Made by a program: the position numbers and the translations under genes. The notes under the pieces are model-generated. The model saw only the letters and a list, made by a program, of their open reading frames with translations. It searched no databases and had not been told where the DNA came from. Below, in pieces: positions 40,277 through 49,534 of a stretch of 56,307 nucleotides of DNA (the stretch's first letter is position 1; every line of letters starts with the position of its first letter). This stretch comes from CAZGUG01 sp964529035 (lineage in GTDB: Bacteria > Bacillota > Clostridia > Ch29): positions 1 through 56,307 of the forward strand of contig CAZGUG010000003.1 of the NCBI GenBank assembly GCA_964529035.1, written 5' to 3'.

Positions 40277-40897
40277 TTATAAAAAAGGATTGGTTTTCTT
40301 CTCTTTCCCGATGGTGGTCGTCCCGCCATGTCCCGGGTATACCTTTGTGTTTTCATCCAACACCATAAGCTTTGTTTTTATTGAACGTATAAGAGTGTCG
40401 TAGTCCCCTCCGGGAAGGTCGGTCCTTCCCACCGAGCCGGCAAATAACGTATCTCCGCTTATCAAAATGCCGTCCCCAATTTTTATGCTTATTCCGCCGG
40501 CGGTGTGTCCGGGCGTGTGCAAAATTTCCATGGCAAGGTCTCCCACGTCAAGCAAGTCACCATCTTCAAGCATTATCTCGGCGTTTTCGGCATCCCCGCC
40601 TTGTCCTGCCGGAGCCGACGGGCCTTTGTCCGGGTGCTGCAGCATGTATGCATCCTTCGGGTGTACTGCCACCGGAGCCTTGGTTTGTTCTTTAACATCT
40701 TTCAGGGCACCTGTATGGTCAAAATGACCGTGGGTCAGAATAATATATTTGATATTCAGACCGTTTTTGGCGGCCGCTCTCATTATTTGTTCAGAATCCC
40801 CGCCGGGGTCAATAATAACTCCGTCCCCTGTATTTTCACATCCTATAATATAACAATTGGTTGCATATATACCAGCAGTTACTCTTTCAAATATCAC
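40277..40897 (-). CDS. Metallo-beta-lactamase-fold hydrolase, glyoxalase II-like
   Basis: This 206-residue zinc hydrolase has the motif HGHFDH (His56, His58, Asp60, His61) and later metal ligands in LHTPGHTAGG, ISGDTLFAGSVGRTDLPGGD and VYPGHGGTTTIGKEK. The single-domain size and the SVGRTDL motif match the YcbL-type group II glyoxalase-like hydrolases rather than glyoxalase II proper, so a thioester such as S-lactoylglutathione-type or bacillithiol substrate is only a guess. It sits between the dtd gene and the small HTH gene, as in many Clostridia. Confidence 0.9.
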   Translation of the reverse strand: MIFERVTAGIYATNCYIIGCENTGDGVIIDPGGDSEQIMRAAAKNGLNIKYIILTHGHFDHTGALKDVKEQTKAPVAVHPKDAYMLQHPDKGPSAPAGQGGDAENAEIMLEDGDLLDVGDLAMEILHTPGHTAGGISIKIGDGILISGDTLFAGSVGRTDLPGGDYDTLIRSIKTKLMVLDENTKVYPGHGGTTTIGKEKKTNPFL

Positions 40898-40932
40898 TTT
40901 TTTGTTCCTCCTTCTTCATCTTATAGTTCATC

Positions 40933-41376
40933 TCAACTTTTACTTTCAACAATGAGTGTCACCGGCCCGTCGTTTACCAGCTCCAATTCCATGTAGGCCT
41001 GGAACTTGCCGGTCTCAACCTTCACGCCCTTTTCTCTGCAAGCATCCACAAACCCGTTATAAAGCTGCTGTGCTTTTTGCGGCGGCGCAGCCTTGGTAAA
41101 ACTCGGCCTTCTTCCCTTTCTGCAGTCACCGTATAACGTGAACTGTGAAACCACCAGCATCTGTCCTCCCACGTCCTTGAGCGAAAGGTTCATTTTGCCC
41201 TGTGAATCCTCAAAAATCCTCAGGTTGACTATCTTTTCCGCCAAATATTCCATATCTTCCATGCCGTCGTCCTCACCAACGCCCAGAAGCACCACCAGGC
41301 CCTTCCCGATTCGGCCTGTCTCCCGGTTTTCAACTATTACGCAGCCCCTTGAAGCCCTTTGTACCACCGCTCTCAT
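40933..41376 (-). CDS. dtd: D-aminoacyl-tRNA deacylase
   Basis: This 147-residue homodimeric hydrolase removes D-amino acids, and also glycine from tRNA-Ala, from mischarged tRNAs. It starts MRAVVQRASRGCVIV and shows the active-site motifs SQFTLYGDCRKGRRPSF and NDGPVTLIVES (the cross-subunit Gly-cisPro motif). It follows relA by 48 bp and precedes the MBL hydrolase: the common relA-dtd pair of Firmicutes. Confidence 0.96.
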   Translation of the reverse strand: MRAVVQRASRGCVIVENRETGRIGKGLVVLLGVGEDDGMEDMEYLAEKIVNLRIFEDSQGKMNLSLKDVGGQMLVVSQFTLYGDCRKGRRPSFTKAAPPQKAQQLYNGFVDACREKGVKVETGKFQAYMELELVNDGPVTLIVESKS

Positions 41377-41424
41377 TTTATACCTCCGTTTTTATTGGTC
41401 CGGCGAAAGCGCAGCTTAAGGTCT

Positions 41425-43608
41425 TCAACCCTTTACCCTGTACACTTCACTGACGCTTTCAACGGTTTTAAGCTTTTTAATCAGCTGGTTTAGCTGCGCC
41501 GTACTGTCAATAGCCAAAGTCATATTTATGACCGCCGTATTGTCCTTGTTTGCCCTTGCATTAATTGCCTTAACCGGTAGCTTTGCTTCTGTCACAACAC
41601 CGGTAATATCTGCAAGCAGCCCTGACCGGTCAAAGGCTTTAATCTGCAAATCAGTTATATATGAAACTCCCCTGGCCTCGTCTGTATACCATTCCACTTC
41701 AATCAGCCGGTGGACGTCTTCAAGGTGTTCACTGACATTCGCACAGTCCAGCCTGTGCACCGAAACACCCCTTCCCCTGGTGATATATCCAATTATCCTG
41801 TCCCCCGGAACCGGGTTGCAGCACTTTGCGAACCTAACCATTATATTGGTCATACCCTTCACAACCACTCCGGTTTGCGGATCCGGCCGTTCCTTCTGTA
41901 TCGGGCCTTCCTGGGTTATCAGAGTAATATCGGCCCTTTTATCTTCAACGGCCTTTTCCTTTCTCATCTCTTCCTTAAACCGGCCCAGCACCTGGTTCAG
42001 GGTAAGTCCCCCATATCCCAGTGTGGCATACATATCCCCCATGTTCTGAAACCCGAACTTTTTAAGTACCTTATCCACCCATTCGGGGCGCAGCACTTCA
42101 CCTGGCGCATATCCCTGTTTTTTCAGGCCCTTTTCAAATATTTCCTTCCCTTTTTCTAAATTCTCTTCCCTTTTCTCCTTCTTAAACCACTGCCTGATCC
42201 TGTTTCTGGCAGATGAGCTTTTTACTATCTTAAGCCAGTCCCTGCTGGGACCCGGCGAGTTGGCAGATGTCAAAATCTCCACTATATCACCGTTTTTTAG
42301 CTTGTATTCAAGCGATACTATTTTGCCGTTAACCTTAGCCCCCACACAGGAGTTTCCCACACCGCTGTGTATTTTATATGCAAAGTCAATGGGTGTGGAA
42401 CCGTTTGGCAGGTCAATGACTTCTCCCTTGGGAGTGAATACAAATACCTCGTCGGTAAACAAATCAATCTTGAGCGTTTCCATAAACTCCCTTGCATCCT
42501 TTGTATCCCTTTCCCATTCCATAAACTGCCTAAGCCATGAAAGCTTTTTGTCAAACTCGTCCTGGTCCCTTTTGCCTTCTTTGTACATCCAATGGGCAGC
42601 AATACCGTATTCGGAAATCCTGTGCATCTCCCATGTCCTTATCTGTATTTCGAGCGGCTCGCCTTCAGGCCCTATCACCGTTGTATGCAGGGACTGGTAC
42701 ATATTGGGTTTGGGCATGGCTATATAGTCCTTAAACCGCCCGGGTATCGGCTTCCACATTGCGTGCACTGTACCCAACACCCCGTAGCAGTCCTTAATGG
42801 TATCCACTATGATTCTTATTGCTGTAAGGTCAAAAATCTGTTCGAAGGCCTTGCCCTGGTATACCATCTTTTTGTATATGCTGTAAAAGTGCTTGGGTCT
42901 GCCTTCTATCCTGCCGGATATATCCATTTCGTTCAGCTTTTCCCGCAGTTCGGTTATAACCTTTTTGATGTATTCTTCCCTTTCCATCCTTTTCTTGGCA
43001 ACCCTTTCCACCAGCTCATAATACCCTTTGGGGTCAAGGTGCCTTAATGCCAGGTCTTCCAGTTCCCATTTAATTTTGGACATACCCAGCCTGTGTGCTA
43101 TTGGAGAATATATCTCCAGGGTTTCCTTGGCCTTTTCCTTTCTCTTAACTTCCGGCAAATACCCTAGGGTCCTCATATTATGCACCCTGTCCGCAAGCTT
43201 TATAAGAATAACCCGTATATCCTTGGCCATAGCTATAAACATTTTACGCAGGTTTTCAGCCTGTTCCTCTTCCTTTGTTTCATACCTTATCTTGCCCAGT
43301 TTTGTTACGCCGTCCACCAGCTGTGCGACTTCGCTGCCGAATTCCTTTTGTATGTCCTGTATTGCGGATGCCGTGTCCTCAATGACATCATGAAGCAGGC
43401 CCGCCACAATTGTGTTTAGGTCAAGTTCCAGTTCTGCCAGTATCATTGCAACATGGGCGGGATGATTTATATAGGGGTCTCCGGATACCCTTTTCTGTCC
43501 CTCATGGGCCTGCTGCGCATAGCTGTAAGCCTTGATGACACTATTTAAGTCCATATCGGGATTATACTGTTCAATTTTGTTAATCAGCTTTTCAAGCACT
43601 CTATTCAC
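41425..43608 (-). CDS. relA: Bifunctional (p)ppGpp synthetase/hydrolase RelA/SpoT
   Basis: This 727-residue Rel makes and degrades the stringent-response alarmone. It has an N-terminal HD hydrolase domain with HD at 73-74 (GLLHDVIEDT), suggesting the hydrolase is active. The synthetase domain contains RPKHFYSIYKKM, YVAMPK-type IAMPKPNMYQSLHTTVIGPEG and EIQIRTWEMHRISEYGIAAHW. The TGS domain is VFVFTPKGEVIDLPNGSTPIDFAY, and a C-terminal ACT domain ends at residue 727. It starts at GTG 43606-43608. Confidence 0.97.
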   Translation of the reverse strand: MNRVLEKLINKIEQYNPDMDLNSVIKAYSYAQQAHEGQKRVSGDPYINHPAHVAMILAELELDLNTIVAGLLHDVIEDTASAIQDIQKEFGSEVAQLVDGVTKLGKIRYETKEEEQAENLRKMFIAMAKDIRVILIKLADRVHNMRTLGYLPEVKRKEKAKETLEIYSPIAHRLGMSKIKWELEDLALRHLDPKGYYELVERVAKKRMEREEYIKKVITELREKLNEMDISGRIEGRPKHFYSIYKKMVYQGKAFEQIFDLTAIRIIVDTIKDCYGVLGTVHAMWKPIPGRFKDYIAMPKPNMYQSLHTTVIGPEGEPLEIQIRTWEMHRISEYGIAAHWMYKEGKRDQDEFDKKLSWLRQFMEWERDTKDAREFMETLKIDLFTDEVFVFTPKGEVIDLPNGSTPIDFAYKIHSGVGNSCVGAKVNGKIVSLEYKLKNGDIVEILTSANSPGPSRDWLKIVKSSSARNRIRQWFKKEKREENLEKGKEIFEKGLKKQGYAPGEVLRPEWVDKVLKKFGFQNMGDMYATLGYGGLTLNQVLGRFKEEMRKEKAVEDKRADITLITQEGPIQKERPDPQTGVVVKGMTNIMVRFAKCCNPVPGDRIIGYITRGRGVSVHRLDCANVSEHLEDVHRLIEVEWYTDEARGVSYITDLQIKAFDRSGLLADITGVVTEAKLPVKAINARANKDNTAVINMTLAIDSTAQLNQLIKKLKTVESVSEVYRVKG

Positions 43609-43637
43609 CCGCAGTTCTAAATTAATCCTGTTGAATA

Positions 43638-46124
43638 TTATATATCAAAAATTTGTTTTTTTATAGCATTAGAGCAGTTTTCGACAGTATTGGCAAAATC
43701 CGATATGACCTTTACAGGCCGTGACTTTAAAATTTCCACCTTTTTTTCAGGAGCCTGCATCAGATACAGCCCGGTTTCGTTCAGCCCTATCAGGTTGGTT
43801 TCGGCCAAAGCCTCCACCGCCAGCATTGCCGTGGCCGGAGATATTCCCCTTTTTGCCAGAAGTTTTATCAGTGCTTCAAGGGCGATACATCCGTTGTTTT
43901 CAACCAAACGATAGGCTCCGGCCAGAGCTTTTCTGTCGGGGATAACTCCCCTCAGCTCTTTACTTATACAGCGGCGGTTTTTGCCGGTAAGCAGCACCGG
44001 CCTGCCGCCTTTAACCTTTCCTGCCGCTTCCAGCTGCACCGGCAGAACACAGCCGTCAAGCAGGTATATGTTACCAGTACAGTTCTCCAATCCTTTTACC
44101 GAATTAAAATGTACGACAACATAATTCTTCTTGTTTGAATAATCACCTACGCGTCCAAAACATACCTCCACATCCGGCTGCAGTGAAAGGGCCGAGATTG
44201 CCTGAACCACATCAGAAAAACCGTTGACAAGCAGGATATTGCCGGAGGATTCGCTAAAGACCTCTGACAGAAAACGCCACCTGTCCTTTATGCTTTGTAC
44301 ATCTGTGTTATCCGTAAGTCCCGACTTGTTCGTCTGCATAAAGGCTTCATCTGCATCCAAATCCTTTATGCTGCCGTACCATCCTTTAAGGAATCCGATT
44401 TGTTTTTCAATATCCCTTATGTCCTTTATTACCAACTGCAGGTTTTCTCTTCCCTGCCATTTATTTACCTTTGGAGAGAACAATATATCGGTTCCTTTGT
44501 TTGCTGCCGCAGGGCCGGCTTCTTCCCGGCCGAAGGCTATGCATTCATAGGCTGCACTGTTTTCAACAGCCGTCAGTTTTAAATGTTCCCCCCTCTTTCC
44601 TACTCTTTTTTGCCCTGTCAGCCTTACATTTCGTTTTATGAATACCGGTGCAGGATTGCCACAGCCGCATGGCTCCATCAGCTTAAGCTCTTTCGCATCC
44701 CGAACCGAAATATTTATACCGGTTATATCGGCGTCTGCATTTAAAACCTGTCTGGCGTCCATGTCCTTCATATCTTCTGAAGCAACCTTGTTTATCTCCC
44801 GGGTAAAATCCTCCAGGCTGCCGGCGTCAAGGGTCAGGCCCGCCGCCTGCCTGTGACCCCCGAAACTCTTGTACAGGTGCCTGCACTTTGAAAGCATTGA
44901 ATACAAATCCAAGCCCGGAATACTCCTGGCGGAGCCCCGGGCTTCATCGCCATCTATGCACATTAAAACAGCAGGTCTGTTATACCTTTCCACTATCCTC
45001 GAAGCTGCAATCCCGATCACTCCGGGATGCCAGCGGTCCGATGCAAGCACAAATATGCTGGCGTCGGCAATTCTTTCCGCCATTTCCACCGCTTCATGCA
45101 GTATTTCATTCTCCACCGCCTGTCTTTTACGGTTTTCAATGTTCATTTCCTCGGCCAGTTTAATGGCTGTATCGGCATTTTCTGTTGTTAAAAGCCGTAC
45201 ACCCTTTTGGGCCGTCGAAAGCCTTCCCGACGCGTTGAGCCTGGGCGCCAGCATAAAAGCAACCTGTCCGGTATTTATCCTGCCGTCCCGTATGCCTGAG
45301 ACCTTAATAAGGGCCCTAAGGCCCGGGTTTAACGTGTTTTCCATCCGCTTCAAACCCTCGTGCACCAGTACGCGGTTTTCTCCGGTCAGGGGTACTATGT
45401 CCGCCACCGTGCCCAGGGCTGCCAAGTCCAGCATATCCCCGGCTGCAGGCACCACCTGCTGAGGACCATTAGCCCTGCTGCCCCGCATTCTCTGCTCCAG
45501 GGCGGTGCACAGTTTATACACAACTCCTACGCCGGCCAGTTCACTGCAGGGATATTTGCAGTCCTCTCTCTTTGGATTTATGACACCCAGCGCCGGAGGA
45601 AGCTGCTGCCGGCACTGGTGATGGTCGGTAACAATTACATCCATACCCAGCCTGTTACACAGTTCAATCTCCTCAAAGGAGGTTGTACCGCAGTCAACGG
45701 TAATGAGAAGCCGGGCACCCTTTTCGTGAATATCTTCCACAGCACGACTGTTAAGCCCATACCCCTCATCCATTCTGTCGGGAACATAAAAAATCACGTC
45801 TGCGCCCACAGCCCTCAGCATATTTAACATAATCGAAACGGAAGTTATACCGTCAACGTCATAATCACCGTATATACATATTCTCTCTTTCAGTTCAAGA
45901 GCACGGATGATTCTTTCCACCGACACTTCCATATCCGGCATGAGAAATGGATCGGCCAGCTGACTTATATTTGGATACAGGAACCTTTCCGCATCTTCAA
46001 CGGTTTCAATTCCCCTGACCACAAGTACTGCAGCCAGGGTTTCTGAAATGTTTAAGGTTTTGGTCAGGCGGTTTATTTTTTTACTTTCGGCATAACCGCA
46101 CAGCCATTTTTTATCATGAAACAC
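43638..46124 (-). CDS. recJ: Single-stranded-DNA-specific exonuclease RecJ
   Basis: This 828-residue 5'-3' exonuclease of the DHH phosphoesterase family, used in recombination and repair, carries motif I GDYDVDGITS at 86-95, the DHH motif VTDHHQCRQQLP at about 159-170 and AALGTVADIVPLTGENR. The DHHA1 motif GGHRQAAGLTL and an OB-fold region follow. About 230 C-terminal residues form the extra domain typical of long Firmicutes RecJ proteins. It is followed by relA 29 bp downstream. Confidence 0.95.
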   Translation of the reverse strand: MFHDKKWLCGYAESKKINRLTKTLNISETLAAVLVVRGIETVEDAERFLYPNISQLADPFLMPDMEVSVERIIRALELKERICIYGDYDVDGITSVSIMLNMLRAVGADVIFYVPDRMDEGYGLNSRAVEDIHEKGARLLITVDCGTTSFEEIELCNRLGMDVIVTDHHQCRQQLPPALGVINPKREDCKYPCSELAGVGVVYKLCTALEQRMRGSRANGPQQVVPAAGDMLDLAALGTVADIVPLTGENRVLVHEGLKRMENTLNPGLRALIKVSGIRDGRINTGQVAFMLAPRLNASGRLSTAQKGVRLLTTENADTAIKLAEEMNIENRKRQAVENEILHEAVEMAERIADASIFVLASDRWHPGVIGIAASRIVERYNRPAVLMCIDGDEARGSARSIPGLDLYSMLSKCRHLYKSFGGHRQAAGLTLDAGSLEDFTREINKVASEDMKDMDARQVLNADADITGINISVRDAKELKLMEPCGCGNPAPVFIKRNVRLTGQKRVGKRGEHLKLTAVENSAAYECIAFGREEAGPAAANKGTDILFSPKVNKWQGRENLQLVIKDIRDIEKQIGFLKGWYGSIKDLDADEAFMQTNKSGLTDNTDVQSIKDRWRFLSEVFSESSGNILLVNGFSDVVQAISALSLQPDVEVCFGRVGDYSNKKNYVVVHFNSVKGLENCTGNIYLLDGCVLPVQLEAAGKVKGGRPVLLTGKNRRCISKELRGVIPDRKALAGAYRLVENNGCIALEALIKLLAKRGISPATAMLAVEALAETNLIGLNETGLYLMQAPEKKVEILKSRPVKVISDFANTVENCSNAIKKQIFDI

Positions 46125-46219
46125 AGATACATCACCTAAATCCGCTTTATATAATATTATAATAAACCAATAGCCATATCAAATAATCCCGTTAACCTGC
46201 AGCCGTTTCGGCGGCTCTT

Positions 46220-46257
46220 ATTTAAAAAGACAGGAAGCCGTATAACACACCGCTTCC
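46220..46257 (-). terminator. Hairpin terminator after lapA
   Basis: On the minus strand GGAAGC and GCTTCC (arms 46252-46257 and 46233-46238) enclose a 13-nt loop, followed by TGTCTTTTT. A second G/C-rich hairpin lies just beyond (46201-46217). The gap 46125-46293 otherwise shows nothing. Confidence 0.55.
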
Positions 46258-46293
46258 TTTTAAGATTACTTTCTATTTTCCTGTTCGCTGTTT

Positions 46294-46674
46294 CTAGGAT
46301 TCTGCGTTTTCACATTCTGCCGGTTTGTCATCCGGCTCTTTTGTTTCGTTTTCCCTTCCCAGCAGGCCGTCGGTTAATTTGTTCAAATTCTCCTCTGACT
46401 CAGTCAGTTTGCCTTGGGTATCCTTGAGCTGTTCTTCAAGCTTTTTTATCTTGGAAGCCATTTCCCTGGTCTTAAGCCCGGTCTTTATCTGCCGGAATAT
46501 TCCCAGAAACCCCAATATTATTGCACCGGCAAATACCGAAACCAAAATTACAAGGGCCAGCGAAACCTGGAACTCATTAAACATAAAATCCACCGTTACC
46601 GGCTGTGCGTTTTGTATTGCAAATATGGCTACTATTAGCGCAAATAACAGAGCCAGTATATATGTGATCTGCAT
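46294..46674 (-). CDS. LapA-domain membrane protein
   Basis: This 126-residue protein has two transmembrane segments (about 3-22 and 38-60) and a C-terminal cytoplasmic coiled coil of about 60 residues (REMASKIKKLEEQLKDTQGKLTESEENLNKL). It matches the LapA (DUF1049) family, which in Proteobacteria works with LapB in lipopolysaccharide control; its role in this Gram-positive-type genome is unknown. I choose ATG 46672-46674 after GGGGGTG; an in-frame GTG three codons upstream is less likely. It lies downstream of secD and secF. Confidence 0.85.
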   Translation of the reverse strand: MQITYILALLFALIVAIFAIQNAQPVTVDFMFNEFQVSLALVILVSVFAGAIILGFLGIFRQIKTGLKTREMASKIKKLEEQLKDTQGKLTESEENLNKLTDGLLGRENETKEPDDKPAECENAES

Positions 46675-46793
46675 CCGTACCACCCCCGCTACTTAAAATA
46701 TATCTTAAATATTCGATGGTAAACACAGGGAATCCTTCCACGTCAGAAAAAAGAACCGTACAAGGACATGGGAAAACAGCTCCGGCTGCTTTC

Positions 46794-47672
46794 CTATGCC
46801 CTTCCTTTTCCGGGCTTTTCCTTTCCTTTCCACATGGCCCAAAGGGGACCCGCTATTAAAATCGATGAATAGGTTCCACTCAGTATTCCAACCATAAGGG
46901 GCAGCGCAAATTCTTTAATGGCACTTACGCCCAACAGATATATCATGCTGATTGTCATGAGGGTAGTAAATGAAGTGTTTACAGACCTTGCTATTGTCTG
47001 GTTTATGCTTGTATTTACAAGCTCGGCCAGTGAAGCTTTCTTTTTGAACAGGCCGCGGTTTTCCCTTATCCTGTCAAATACAACTATTGTGGCGTTTATG
47101 GAATAGCCCACTATGGTCAGCATTGCAGCTATAAAGGAAGTGTTTATCGGTATCTGAAGTATTGCATACACCGCCAGTACAACCAGCACATCATGCAGCA
47201 GTGCGGTTGTGGCGGCAATACCGAATTTGAATTCGAAGCGGTAGGTTATATACATAAGCATACCCACCGCCGCAACCGCCAGCGAGATAAAGGCCTGTTT
47301 TTTCAACTGCTGGCCTATTACCGGGCCCACTTTTTGCATGGACACCAAGTCTTCGGCATCCAGGTTGTACTTTTCCCTGAATTTGTTGAAGATCTCTGCC
47401 CTTTCAGCCTCTGAAAGGTCGAGTTTCGTTTTTACCTGTACCTGGGTCCTGTTCTCCCCGGCATAGGTAATGGCTGCTTCTTCATCAAACTGGTCTGTTA
47501 TTTCCCTGATCTCCTGTGTAGTGAAGCTTTTTCCCAAGTCGATTTGTATAATGGTTCCTCCGGTAAAATCTATTCCCAGGTTGAGGCCCGTTATCATCAC
47601 GAAAACAAGCCCAACCAGAATTACCAGTCCCGACAATCCAAACCACAGTCTGCTTTTTTCTACGATTTTCAT
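46794..47672 (-). CDS. secF: Protein-export membrane protein SecF
   Basis: SecF of 292 residues works with SecD to drive late steps of Sec translocation using the proton or sodium gradient. It has a first transmembrane segment, LNLGIDFTGGTIIQIDL with the FTGG motif, the periplasmic P1-like domain and five further membrane segments. The family motifs VGYSINATIVVFDRIREN and IARSVNTSFTTL are present. I choose ATG 47670-47672 after GGGGGTG, three codons inside the longest frame. The gap to secD is 12 nt. Confidence 0.96.
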   Translation of the reverse strand: MKIVEKSRLWFGLSGLVILVGLVFVMITGLNLGIDFTGGTIIQIDLGKSFTTQEIREITDQFDEEAAITYAGENRTQVQVKTKLDLSEAERAEIFNKFREKYNLDAEDLVSMQKVGPVIGQQLKKQAFISLAVAAVGMLMYITYRFEFKFGIAATTALLHDVLVVLAVYAILQIPINTSFIAAMLTIVGYSINATIVVFDRIRENRGLFKKKASLAELVNTSINQTIARSVNTSFTTLMTISMIYLLGVSAIKEFALPLMVGILSGTYSSILIAGPLWAMWKGKEKPGKGRA

Positions 47673-47684
47673 TGGCTTCACCCC

Positions 47685-48962
47685 CTATGCCCCAAACAGC
47701 TTGGTGTTTCTGGTAATATTCATTCCAACAACCAGTTTCAAAAGCATTTTGGTAATAACAATAGCTGTGAACATACTGGACAGTATTCCTATGGTAAGCG
47801 TTACGGCAAATCCCTGTATGGGGCCTGCACCCAGGTAAAAAAGAACAGCCGCCGCAATAAGGGTTGTTACATTGGCATCCAGTATTGTTCGGAATGCCCT
47901 TTTGAACCCTGCGTCAATGGCAGGCCTCAGGCTTTTGCCGTTCCTCAATTCCTCTTTCAACCTTTCGAATATAATTACATTGGCATCCACCGCCATACCT
48001 ATCGACAGAAGCAGCCCCGCTATACCGGGCAGCGTCAGCGCTGCATTAATGGAAACCAGTACCAGCAGTACTATCATTATATATATAACCAGCGAAAGGC
48101 TGGCAACAAGTCCGGGAAGCCTGTAATACAGAGCCATGAATACCATTACCAGCATTATTCCTATAAAGCCCGCCCTGACGCTTCTCTCCAGGGAATTTGC
48201 GCCCAAAGTGGGACCCACCGTTCTTATTTCCACCGCTTCCATGTCAACCGGCAGCGCCCCGGCTTTTATAAGTGTGGCAAGCTCTGCTGCCGCCTCAATG
48301 CTTGGCATACCGTTTATCACCGCTTTGCCGTCGGTAATATGGGCCTGTACCTCGGGTGCCGATATTACTTCTTCATCCAGCACTATGGATATCGATCTCT
48401 CGGGCTGATAACCCGGAACGTCCTCTATTTCCATTATTACTCCTGTTACATCGGCAAAGCTCTTTGCACCTTCGGAATCCAGTTCCAGTGCGACCACCGG
48501 TTCTTTGAAGCCTGAAGGCTCGGTTTGGTACACCGCTTCTGCATTTCTCACATTATCACCGGTTAAAACCACTTCCCCGTCCGGGCCCAGGAATCTGAGC
48601 TGCGCGGTTTTCCCTATCATCTCTACAGCACTCTGGCTGTCGGTTATGTCAGGAAGTTCAATCCTTATCCTGTTTTCTCCCTGCCTTGCGATAACCGGTT
48701 CACTTACGCCCAGCGCGTCCACCCTGTTCCTGATTGTGGCAACGGCCCTTGAAAGCATCTCGTCCGAAACCACTACACCTTCCCGGGGTTTGGCTTCCAG
48801 GACCACATATACCCCTCCCCTTAAATCGAGGCCGTATTTTATCGCATCCCTTACAGGGATTACGTCATAGCTGCCCATACTTGCACCATAGGAAAGAATG
48901 TATGCCGAAAGCCCAATTATCAGCACTACGACTGTAAAAATCACTGTCCGCTTTAAATTCAT
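47685..48962 (-). CDS. secD: Protein-export membrane protein SecD
   Basis: SecD of 425 residues, upstream of secF. It has an N-terminal transmembrane segment, then YGLDLRGGVYVVLEA (D1 motif), the extracytoplasmic domain with DEVISAPEV and AVINGMPSIEAA, and five C-terminal membrane segments with LPGIAGLLLSIGMAVDANVIIFERLKEELRNGKS and FRTILDANVTTLI. The Asp in the AVDANV motif is the conserved proton-pathway residue of the family. Standard length for Firmicutes with separate secD and secF. Confidence 0.97.
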   Translation of the reverse strand: MNLKRTVIFTVVVLIIGLSAYILSYGASMGSYDVIPVRDAIKYGLDLRGGVYVVLEAKPREGVVVSDEMLSRAVATIRNRVDALGVSEPVIARQGENRIRIELPDITDSQSAVEMIGKTAQLRFLGPDGEVVLTGDNVRNAEAVYQTEPSGFKEPVVALELDSEGAKSFADVTGVIMEIEDVPGYQPERSISIVLDEEVISAPEVQAHITDGKAVINGMPSIEAAAELATLIKAGALPVDMEAVEIRTVGPTLGANSLERSVRAGFIGIMLVMVFMALYYRLPGLVASLSLVIYIMIVLLVLVSINAALTLPGIAGLLLSIGMAVDANVIIFERLKEELRNGKSLRPAIDAGFKRAFRTILDANVTTLIAAAVLFYLGAGPIQGFAVTLTIGILSSMFTAIVITKMLLKLVVGMNITRNTKLFGA

Positions 48963-49027
48963 TAACCCTTCCCCCTCGAATTATCGGTTGATAGAAACAT
49001 TATATTACTGACTTGCCGGTGCGTCAA

Positions 49028-49534
49028 TCAAACTCCTGAATACTCCTTCGCCAGCCCCACATACGCAAGGGCCCTTTTTTTAATTTCATCTGCTTCCTTG
49101 TCGGACGTTCTTCTTACCACTTTCCCTGGGGACCCCATAACCACCGAATAGGGCGGAATTTTTCTGCCCGGTGTAATAAGGGATCCTGCACCTATTATCG
49201 AATGCCCGCCTATTACTGCACCGTCCATTATTATTGATCCCATTCCGATCAGGCAGTTGTCCGCAATGGTACATCCGTGCAGCAGCGCTCGGTGCCCTAC
49301 CGAAACGCAGTCACCTATTATGGTGGGAAAACCGCCGCTGCAGTGTATAATGCACCCGTCCTGAATATTGGTACGACTGCCTATTGCAATTTTGTCCACA
49401 TCCGCTCTCGCTATTGTTCCATACCAAAGGCTTGAATATTCTCCCAGGGAAAAATCCCCTGTTATTACCACACCCTCGGCTACAAACGCTTTTTTGTTAA
49501 TACGGGGATTACTGCCCCTGTAACCTATTAGCAT
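49028..49534 (-). CDS. Gamma-class carbonic anhydrase family protein
   Basis: This 168-residue left-handed beta-helix protein has hexapeptide repeats: AFVAEGVVITGDFSLGEYSSLWYG, SRTNIQDGCIIHCSGG and CVSVGHRALLHGC. The metal-binding histidines of the gamma-CA fold are visible in these strands (IIHC, GHRALLHGC). Many members bind metal without proven carbonic anhydrase activity. It starts inside the last codons of the SCIFF maturase gene (26-base overlap). Confidence 0.9.
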   Translation of the reverse strand: MLIGYRGSNPRINKKAFVAEGVVITGDFSLGEYSSLWYGTIARADVDKIAIGSRTNIQDGCIIHCSGGFPTIIGDCVSVGHRALLHGCTIADNCLIGMGSIIMDGAVIGGHSIIGAGSLITPGRKIPPYSVVMGSPGKVVRRTSDKEADEIKKRALAYVGLAKEYSGV